Source: Pseudomonadota bacterium (GTDB taxonomy: Bacteria; Pseudomonadota; Gammaproteobacteria; Steroidobacterales; Steroidobacteraceae). From it: a DNA stretch of 7,251 nucleotides. The DNA is taken from positions 1 through 7,251 of the forward strand of contig JAKBBE010000134.1 in assembly GCA_021826035.1 (NCBI GenBank). The letters run 5' to 3'. This document shows positions 1-4,468 of this stretch, in pieces. Each line of letters opens with the position of its first letter. Positions within the stretch are counted from its first letter, which is position 1. The notes under the pieces are model-generated. The model was not told the DNA's origin and searched no databases. It worked only from the letters and a program-made list of their open reading frames with translations. Position numbers and translations under genes: made by a program.

Positions 1-193
1 GATACGCCTCGATCGGGCCCTTGCCCTGACCGACCAGGTAGGCCTCGTCGGCCTTGGTGCGGTGCAGCGAGAAGCGGTCCTCGCGCGAATAGATCGCCAC
101 GGTCCGCAGTCCGAGCTCGTTCGCGGCTCGCATCACGCGAATGGCAATTTCGCCCCGATTGGCGATGAGAATGCTGCGAATTCTGTGTGGCAT
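1..193 (-). CDS. pyc: Pyruvate carboxylase, N-terminal fragment (runs off window start)
   Basis: This is the first 64 residues of a biotin-dependent carboxylase, whose biotin carboxylase domain uses ATP and bicarbonate to carboxylate biotin. In pyruvate carboxylase the product is oxaloacetate, which refills the TCA cycle in the cytoplasm. The translation shows the classical N-terminal block [13 protein letters not shown] at residues 8-20, then EDRFSLHR at 38-45, KADEAYLVG at 47-55 and GKGPIEAY at 57-64. The latter three are typical of single-chain pyruvate carboxylase rather than the AccC subunit of acetyl-CoA carboxylase, whose equivalent region differs. The ATG at 193 gives the usual short lead before the conserved block; an in-frame GTG at 205 is possible, and a stop at 226 bounds the frame. 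No strong Shine-Dalgarno is visible. The gene is transcribed away from the isoaspartyl peptidase gene. The biotinyl and carboxyltransferase domains lie outside the window, so another acyl-CoA carboxylase is not fully excluded. Confidence 0.85.
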   Translation of the reverse strand, partial: MPHRIRSILIANRGEIAIRVMRAANELGLRTVAIYSREDRFSLHRTKADEAYLVGQGKGPIEAY

Positions 194-267
194 GCGTTCG
201 TTCACCGGTAAAATCCGTCCCGATCATAACGGCTGCAGGCGCGGTGCGCGCGGGGTACTCGTTCTAT
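194..267. promoter_or_regulatory. Divergent promoter region between pyc and the isoaspartyl peptidase gene
   Basis: This 74-base gap separates two genes transcribed in opposite directions, so promoters for both should lie here or just inside the coding ends. It has the only AT-richer patches in the area: TAAAAT at 209-214 and CATAAC at 225-230. On the plus strand, TTCACC (201-206) with an 18-base spacer to CATAAC is a weak sigma70-like match, 4 of 6 bases in each box. On the minus strand, TATGAT (228 down to 223) resembles a -10 box but has no convincing -35. The region is inferred from gene layout; the individual boxes are weak. Confidence 0.4.
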
Positions 268-1188
268 ATGTATGCCATTGCGATTCATGGGGGCGCCGGA
301 GCGCTACCCGCACACGGACTGTCGAGCGAGCGGCAGCGGCTCTACCATGACGGGCTCGCCGCGGCGCTCGATTGCGGCTATGCCGTGCTCGAGCGGGGCG
401 GCTCGAGTCTCGAGGCCGTCACGGCCGCGGTGCGTACCCTGGAGGACGATCCGCTGTTCAACTCGGCTCGCGGCGCGGCGCTCACCCGCGAGGGCGGCGC
501 GGAGCTCGACGCGGCGCTGATGGATGGGCACACCCTGCGCGCCGGGGCGGTCGCCACGGTGCGGCACGTGAAGAATCCGATCGAGCTGGCGCGCCGCGTG
601 ATGGAAAAATCCCGCCACGTGCTGCTGGTCGGCGCCGGTGCCGAGGAATTCGCGCTCGAGGAAGGCCTCGAGCTCGTGCCAAACACCTATTTTCGCACCG
701 CCGAGCGCCATGCGGAACTCGAGCACCTGCGCAGCGGGCGCAGCGTTTCGGAGTTGATGCCCTCATCGCAGGGCACGGTCGGGGCGGTCGCGCGCGATGC
801 GGCCGGCCATCTCGCCGCAGCCACCTCGACCGGTGGCATGGCCAACAAGCGGCCCGGGCGCGTCGGCGACTCGCCCATCATCGGCGCCGGCACGTATGCG
901 AAGGACGGCGTATGCGCGGTATCAGCGACCGGGCACGGGGAGTACTTCATGCGCCTAGTCGCCGCCCACCACATCGCTGCGTCGGTGGAGTATCGGGGCG
1001 TCGACCTGGCTGCGGCGGTGCGCGAGACTCTGCACGAGCGCTTGCGTGACCTCGGCGGCACGGGCGGCATCATCGCGGTGGATGGCGAGGGGCGGATCTG
1101 CCTCGACTTCAGCACCGAGGGGATGTTCCGCGCCGCCCGCGACTCGACCGGGCTGCGCGTGGTGGCGAGCGGCGCCGCCGAGCGCTGA
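268..1188 (+). CDS. iaaA: Isoaspartyl peptidase / plant-type L-asparaginase (Ntn hydrolase)
   Basis: Members of this family cut isoaspartyl dipeptides, and to some degree L-asparagine, after autocatalytic splitting of the precursor into alpha and beta chains. The product is 306 residues, against 321 for E. coli IaaA. Visible marks are HGGAG at residues 7-11, ELDAALMDG at 79-87, and the cleavage site GTVGAVA with the expected nucleophile Thr170, giving chains of about 169 and 137 residues. Thr188, Arg198, Asp201, Thr221, Gly222 and Gly224 fall where E. coli has Thr197, Arg207, Asp210, Thr230, Gly231 and Gly233 (constant offset of nine), so catalytic and substrate-binding residues look intact. 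The segment before the cleavage site is shorter than in E. coli, which accounts for the size. I chose the ATG at 268 because HGGAG follows at once; an in-frame ATG at 187 would add 27 atypical residues and overlap pyc. The Shine-Dalgarno is weak (GGGGT, 252-256). There is no signal peptide, so it is probably cytoplasmic. An odd point is NSARG at 65-69, where relatives usually have NAG-x-G. Confidence 0.93.
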   Translation: MYAIAIHGGAGALPAHGLSSERQRLYHDGLAAALDCGYAVLERGGSSLEAVTAAVRTLEDDPLFNSARGAALTREGGAELDAALMDGHTLRAGAVATVRHVKNPIELARRVMEKSRHVLLVGAGAEEFALEEGLELVPNTYFRTAERHAELEHLRSGRSVSELMPSSQGTVGAVARDAAGHLAAATSTGGMANKRPGRVGDSPIIGAGTYAKDGVCAVSATGHGEYFMRLVAAHHIAASVEYRGVDLAAAVRETLHERLRDLGGTGGIIAVDGEGRICLDFSTEGMFRAARDSTGLRVVASGAAER

Positions 1189-1216
1189 CCCGGCGCTCCA
1201 CCACCGCAGCCTGGCA

Positions 1217-1251
1217 CCCCCGGCGGTGGCCCGAAGGGCCACCGCCGGGGG
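1217..1251. terminator. Perfect 16-bp inverted repeat, probable bidirectional terminator
   Basis: Arms 1217-1232 and 1236-1251 are perfectly complementary and almost entirely G and C, with a three-base loop GAA (TTC on the other strand). The element sits between the stop of the isoaspartyl peptidase gene at 1188 and the stop of the convergent minus-strand gene at 1272, where a shared terminator is expected. Neither side has a T-run, so it is not a canonical intrinsic terminator. It may work as a bare hairpin, protect 3' ends from exonucleases, or be one copy of a dispersed palindrome. Confidence 0.6.
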
Positions 1252-1271
1252 CACGGTGCGCGTCGTGCCCT

Positions 1272-1937
1272 TCAGAGTGCGTCGTGCCCGCTGTGACGGA
1301 GGGCGGCGGCGGTCTCCGCGGCCAACAGCCGCATCCCCTGGACGCGTGCGCGCTGGTGCGCAGCACCGCCCTCGGCGGCGCCCTGCAGCAGCTCTGCCCA
1401 CAGCTCCGGGGTGTTCAGCCAGCGTGGGCGCAGCCATGTCCACAAGCGCTGGCCCAGCTGATGGGCGCCGAGCACGCTGCGCGCTGCGAGCCACTCGGCG
1501 CACAGCGGGTGCATGCCGAGCACCAGGCGCGCCTGGACGGCGTGGCGGCGGGCGAGCGACCATGCGTAGACGAACACCAGTTCCGTGGCCGAGACTGCTT
1601 GCGTTACGGTGAACACGCGCTCATAGGCGGATTCCGGCGGCAGGTCATTGATCTGGCGTGCAAGGTCAAGGTTCTGCCAGCGATGCGGATCGGCGAAACC
1701 CGCATCGAACAACAGGTACGGGTACGCGGCCGCGCGCCGCCGGGCCGGTCCATCGAGCGCCAGCCACCCCTCGGCGATCTGCTGCGCGGCGCGGTGCGGG
1801 CTGCCCGCACGCGCCTGCTCGGCGAGCACCTGGAAGCAGAATCCGTTCAGTTCGGGCAGCGCCTCGATCACTTCCCGCGGCGGTCCTGCAACCCATGGAC
1901 CGTGCCCGTCGCGAGTATCCCATTCGTGGTCGGACAT
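1272..1937 (-). CDS. Uncharacterised protein, divergent from the FlhC-like gene
   Basis: I do not recognise this 221-residue protein. It has no signal peptide, no clear membrane segment and no obvious catalytic motif, and looks like a soluble, mostly alpha-helical protein rich in Ala, Leu, Arg and Trp. Notable stretches are ELNGFCFQVLAEQAR at residues 29-43, AAAYPYLLFDAGFADPHRW at 69-87, a central region 105-135 with TVTQAVSATELVFVYAW, and RLWTWLRPRW at 164-173. The segment 29-87 vaguely recalls the helical layout of FlhD (a helix, then L-x-x-L and a short hydrophobic stretch ending in F-D), which matters because the neighbouring gene resembles FlhC; I regard this as a weak hint only. The start is the ATG at 1937, because GGAGG at 1945-1949 sits seven bases upstream; a GTG at 1940 would be too close to it. 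The gene ends 21 bases from the inverted repeat. High-GC codon use matches its neighbours, supporting a real, long-resident gene. Confidence 0.75.
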   Translation of the reverse strand: MSDHEWDTRDGHGPWVAGPPREVIEALPELNGFCFQVLAEQARAGSPHRAAQQIAEGWLALDGPARRRAAAYPYLLFDAGFADPHRWQNLDLARQINDLPPESAYERVFTVTQAVSATELVFVYAWSLARRHAVQARLVLGMHPLCAEWLAARSVLGAHQLGQRLWTWLRPRWLNTPELWAELLQGAAEGGAAHQRARVQGMRLLAAETAAALRHSGHDAL

Positions 1938-1944
1938 CACGCAT

Positions 1945-1949
1945 CCTCC
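1945..1949 (-). promoter_or_regulatory. Shine-Dalgarno site for the uncharacterised minus-strand gene
   Basis: The minus strand reads GGAGG here, seven bases before the ATG whose first base is 1937. This is one of the best ribosome binding sites in the window. It decides between that ATG and the in-frame GTG one codon upstream (1940), which would leave only four bases. It also supports translation of a gene I cannot identify by similarity. Confidence 0.7.
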
Positions 1950-2113
1950 GTGTGACCTTCGTTTGACCCTCGTCCCGGCACCGATGGTAGCGCTGCCGCG
2001 GCCGGCTGCACCCCTGCATTTGCATTAAATTTCGAAGATTCGCGCCATTGCGCCCGGCGCGCAAAGGCCGACAATGGCGTTCTGGGGGGAATGCACGGCA
2101 CGGTTCGACCGGG
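1950..2113. promoter_or_regulatory. Divergent control region with an AT-rich patch at 2017-2040
   Basis: The gap between the two divergent genes contains one sharply AT-rich patch at about 2017-2040 in otherwise GC-rich DNA. On the minus strand TTTAAT (2029 down to 2024) matches a sigma70 -10 box at 5 of 6 positions, but no good -35 is seen at the correct distance. On the plus strand TTAAAT or TAAATT (2025-2031) match at 4 of 6. A small palindrome, TTCGAA at 2031-2036, adjoins it. Divergent promoters are inferred from layout; exact boxes are uncertain. A second in-frame ATG for the FlhC-like gene lies at 2074 inside this gap. Confidence 0.4.
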
Positions 2114-2118
2114 AAGGA
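2114..2118 (+). promoter_or_regulatory. Shine-Dalgarno site for the FlhC-like gene
   Basis: AAGGA, within the purine run GGGAAGGAAG, lies six bases before the ATG at 2125. It favours that start over the in-frame ATG at 2074, which has only a weaker AAAGG (2063-2067) and would add 17 residues not expected in an FlhC-type protein. Confidence 0.65.
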
Positions 2119-2124
2119 AGCGCC

Positions 2125-2691
2125 ATGCGTATCGTCGAGGATCGCTACGAGGGGGAGCTTGAGAGCTTCCATTTGGCGCTGCGCTTCGTGCGCTACGAGG
2201 CGCGCACCCGCACCATCCGCACCTTCACCGGGCTCACCGATCACCGCATCCGCAAGCTCTGGCAGCGGTATTGCGGCGGTGCGCGCGAATTACCGCGCCA
2301 TCGCGGCAAGTCCCCGCAGCAGGCCGGCTTTTTCACCCGCTCGGCGCGGGTACGCCTGGAGGCCTCGCTGCTCGCCGCGGCGTACTGCGCCTGCGGTCTG
2401 GCCCGCGAGGAGCCCGCCGTACGGCGGACCCGACCCGCCGCCGGGGGGCTGCGGGTCGGAACGCTGCTGTGCGACATCTATGACTACTACCGCACCCTGG
2501 TGCCCGAGCCGGCAATCTCATTCGAGCATGCGGTATTCCTCGCCGAGTGCCTGCGCGGGGGCGAGCAGCTCACGGTGCGCCGCTGCGCCAAGTGCCACGG
2601 TCCGATGGTCCTCGAGCGCTTCCCGATTCGCCGCCGCTGGTGCGATCATTGTCTCCCCCTCAAAGGAGTCCGGACCCCGCGCGGCGCCTGA
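2125..2691 (+). CDS. FlhC-like zinc-binding transcriptional regulator
   Basis: The 188-residue product has the length and layout of FlhC (192 residues in E. coli), the zinc-binding half of the FlhD4C2 activator that switches on class II flagellar genes. The N-terminal helical half includes a probable DNA-contacting helical pair at about residues 22-49 (RYEARTRTIRTFTGLTDHRI) and GKSP at 61-64, which lines up with the G-x-P segment of FlhC, followed by an R-x-x-x-AS helix. The C-terminus carries Cys154-x2-Cys157 and Cys173-x2-Cys176, with 15 residues between the pairs; E. coli FlhC has Cys137/140 and Cys157/160, with 16 between. This agreement in position, spacing and total length is the main argument; overall identity looks low, so it is a divergent member. 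No flhD of normal size and no flagellar gene is present here. It heads a plus-strand run with nudC 18 bases downstream. It may regulate something other than flagella, or pair with a distant FlhD. I leave the symbol blank because orthology is not shown. Confidence 0.72.
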   Translation: MRIVEDRYEGELESFHLALRFVRYEARTRTIRTFTGLTDHRIRKLWQRYCGGARELPRHRGKSPQQAGFFTRSARVRLEASLLAAAYCACGLAREEPAVRRTRPAAGGLRVGTLLCDIYDYYRTLVPEPAISFEHAVFLAECLRGGEQLTVRRCAKCHGPMVLERFPIRRRWCDHCLPLKGVRTPRGA

Positions 2692-2709
2692 ACGCATCGC
2701 AGCTTCGCC

Positions 2710-3609
2710 ATGAATCCCGTTCGCCCGAATTTCTTTGCCGGCACGTATATCGACCGTCGCACCGAGGTGCGCGAGGAGGCCGACTGGCTGGAGCGCGCAT
2801 TGGCCGATCCGCACTGCCAGTTCCTGCTTGCGCGCGGCACGCGTCAGCTGGTGCACGCTGCGCCGCAGCCGCATGTCGCGTTCGTGTCCGGCCGCCACCC
2901 GGCGGTGGCGGCGGCCGAGCCGGAGCGCTTCGTGTTGCTCGGCTGGTTTCGCGAGCGTCGCTGCGTGCTGCTGTCGCTCGCACCTGAATGGCCGGACGCC
3001 GACTTGCCCGAGGGCAGCGCGTTCGAGGAGCTGCGCCCGCTCTCCCCGCAGCTCGATGCCGAGGAGGCGGGCCTGCTCGCCTATGCCCGCGCGCTCGCGC
3101 TCTGGCGGGTCCGCCGGCGCTACTGCGGCGTATGCGGTGGGCCGACGGTGCCGGCCCGTGCCGGCCACAGCCTGATCTGCGCCGATCCGGCGTGCGCCGA
3201 GGAATACTTCCCGCGCATTGATCCGGCGATCATCGTGCTCGTGACCGACGGTGAACGGGCGTTGCTCGGGCGCCAATCGAGTTGGCCGACCGGCCGGTAC
3301 TCGACCATCGCGGGTTTCGTCGAGCCGGGTGAGAGCCTCGAGGACGCCGTGCGGCGCGAAGTGATGGAGGAGACCGGCATCCACGTCCTCGGGTGCCGGT
3401 ACGATTCCTCGCAGCCCTGGCCGTTCCCCGCCTCGCTGATGCTGGGATTCCAGGCGGTCGGGGCTGCCGGGGCCGTGCAGGTCGGTCGGGAACTCGAGGA
3501 TGCGCGCTGGTTTTCCCGCGCCGAGGTGCGCAGCGGGGCGATCACGCTGCCGCCGGCGCACTCCATTTCCCGCCGGTTGATCGAGGCCTGGCTCGGAGCG
3601 CCGCTCTAG
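2710..3609 (+). CDS. nudC: NudC-type NAD(H) pyrophosphatase / NAD-cap decapping Nudix hydrolase
   Basis: NudC hydrolyses NADH and NAD+ to the mononucleotide plus AMP, and removes NAD caps from the 5' ends of RNA. The 299-residue product shows every family landmark in order. An N-terminal domain covers about residues 1-135. A zinc ribbon follows, with Cys139, Cys142, Cys157 and Cys162. The Nudix box at 202-224 fits G-x5-E-x7-R-E-x2-E-E-x-G-hydrophobic exactly, with metal-binding Glu217, Glu220 and Glu221. Then comes SQPWPFPAS at 234-242, the motif that separates NudC-type enzymes from other Nudix hydrolases. E. coli NudC is 257 residues; the extra length here is in the N-terminal domain. The enzyme should be cytoplasmic, homodimeric and metal-dependent. 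It lies 18 bases after the FlhC-like gene with no clear Shine-Dalgarno of its own, and its stop overlaps the next gene's start, both consistent with one transcript. Catalytic residues are intact. Confidence 0.96.
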   Translation: MNPVRPNFFAGTYIDRRTEVREEADWLERALADPHCQFLLARGTRQLVHAAPQPHVAFVSGRHPAVAAAEPERFVLLGWFRERRCVLLSLAPEWPDADLPEGSAFEELRPLSPQLDAEEAGLLAYARALALWRVRRRYCGVCGGPTVPARAGHSLICADPACAEEYFPRIDPAIIVLVTDGERALLGRQSSWPTGRYSTIAGFVEPGESLEDAVRREVMEETGIHVLGCRYDSSQPWPFPASLMLGFQAVGAAGAVQVGRELEDARWFSRAEVRSGAITLPPAHSISRRLIEAWLGAPL

Positions 3610-4379
3610 TGTGCCTGCTGGTCCTGGCGTGGAACGTCCATCCACGCTATCGCCTGATCGTCGCGGCCAACCGCGACGAATATCATGACCGGCCCTCCAC
3701 GGCGCTCGCGCCCTGGGCGGACGCGGGCGACGTGCTCGCGGGCCGGGATCTGCGTGCCGGCGGCACCTGGCTCGGCGTCGATCGGCGCCGCCGCTTCGGC
3801 GTGCTCACCAACTATCGCGAGCAGCCGGGCGCCGCGTCCGGTGCGCCCTCGCGCGGCGCGCTGATTCCGGGCTACCTGCTCGAGGCGCAGGACCCGGCGG
3901 ACTACCTGCGCGCGCTCGAACCGCAGGCGGAGCGCTACGGCGGGTTCAACCTGCTGCTCGCTGACGGCGACGCCCTCTGGTACGCCTCGAACCGCATCGC
4001 GCCGTTCGAGCGGCGCTTGGCGCCGGGGATCTACGGGCTCTCGAATCACCGCCTCGATACGCCCTGGCCCAAACTGACCCGGGTGCGGGCCGGCTTCGAG
4101 CAGTGGCTGACCGAGGCGACGCCGGTCGATGCGCCGGCCGGGCTGCTGGCGCTGCTCGATGACCGCCGTCCGGCCGGCCCGTGCGAGTACCCGAGCGGCT
4201 CGCGGGAGCGAGCACTGGCCGCTCCGTTCGTCGAACACCCGCAGTTCGGAACGCGCTGCTCCACGGTGCTGCTGCTCGAGGCGGACGGGGCGCTGTGGAT
4301 GCGCGAGCAGGGCTTCGACCGGCACGGCCGACCCAGCGCGCAGCGCGAGTACCGCCTGGGTGCGCAGCAGTGGTGCTGA
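3609..4379 (+). CDS. TANGO2 / NRDE-family protein
   Basis: This 256-residue protein belongs to the NRDE family, whose human member is TANGO2. Its biochemical role is unsettled; proposals for eukaryotic members include heme handling and lipid or acyl-CoA metabolism. Visible marks are N-terminal Met-Cys-Leu with Cys2 (the family resembles Ntn hydrolases and this Cys is a candidate nucleophile), the name-giving NRDE at residues 21-24, GGTWLGV at 51-57, LTNYRE at 66-71, SRGALIPGYL at 81-90, YGGFNLLL at 110-117, YGLSNHRLDTPWPKL at 142-156 and a C-terminal FGTRCSTVLLL strand. There is no signal peptide, so it is probably cytoplasmic. The start is GTG at 3609, whose G is the last base of the nudC stop TAG; GGAG at 3595-3598 lies ten bases upstream. 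Only this start places Cys at position 2, as in the family. The overlap suggests translational coupling to nudC. Family assignment is firm; function is not. Confidence 0.92.
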   Translation: MCLLVLAWNVHPRYRLIVAANRDEYHDRPSTALAPWADAGDVLAGRDLRAGGTWLGVDRRRRFGVLTNYREQPGAASGAPSRGALIPGYLLEAQDPADYLRALEPQAERYGGFNLLLADGDALWYASNRIAPFERRLAPGIYGLSNHRLDTPWPKLTRVRAGFEQWLTEATPVDAPAGLLALLDDRRPAGPCEYPSGSRERALAAPFVEHPQFGTRCSTVLLLEADGALWMREQGFDRHGRPSAQREYRLGAQQWC

Positions 4380-4401
4380 GCGCGCGCGGGAATCGGGTGC
4401 C

Positions 4402-4429
4402 ATGAAACGCAGTCCGCTCAGATTACAAT
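4402..4429 (+). promoter_or_regulatory. Predicted sigma70-type promoter for tamA-tamB
   Basis: TACAAT at 4424-4429 matches the -10 consensus at 5 of 6 positions and stands in a locally AT-rich patch (GATTACAATGATG). ATGAAA at 4402-4407, 16 bases upstream, matches the -35 at 4 of 6. Transcription would start near 4436, leaving a leader of about 33 bases before the tamA ATG with GGAG at 4453-4456. The position, between the TANGO2-like stop and tamA, suits separate expression of tamAB. Confidence 0.5.
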
Positions 4430-4468
4430 GATGCGTTGATGGCGTACGGGTCGGAGTTTCAACGTTAG

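Noticed and set aside
187..267. Upstream ATG at 187 as the start of the isoaspartyl peptidase
   Set aside because: It would add 27 residues without family resemblance, overlap the start of pyc, and place the HGGAG motif unusually far from the N-terminus.
1260..1289. 11-base direct repeat GCGTCGTGCCC at 1260-1270 and 1279-1289
   Set aside because: There are only two short copies, one of them inside the coding end of the minus-strand gene, in GC-rich sequence where this is plausible by chance; no further copies were seen nearby.
1284..1955. 223-codon open frame on the plus strand opposite the uncharacterised minus-strand gene
   Set aside because: The minus-strand frame has a strong, well-spaced Shine-Dalgarno and a more protein-like composition; the plus-strand frame has no evident ribosome site. 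As neither has a recognised domain, this choice is less certain than for the other antisense frames.
2518..3645. 375-codon open frame on the minus strand covering nudC
   Set aside because: It is antisense to a gene with complete NudC motifs; the composition is Arg/Ala-rich without a domain, a by-product of high GC.
3606..4403. 265-codon open frame on the minus strand opposite the TANGO2-like gene
   Set aside because: The plus strand carries all NRDE-family motifs; the antisense product looks like random high-GC translation.
4389..4422. Possible sigmaE-type promoter (GGAATC, later TCAGA) upstream of tamA
   Set aside because: The spacer of about 22 bases is too long for a sigmaE promoter and the -35 match is only partial.
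4402..4431. Nine-codon leader frame upstream of tamA (ATG to TGA)
   Set aside because: It overlaps the predicted -35 and -10 boxes, so it would not be on the tamA transcript; no ribosome site or attenuator structure accompanies it.
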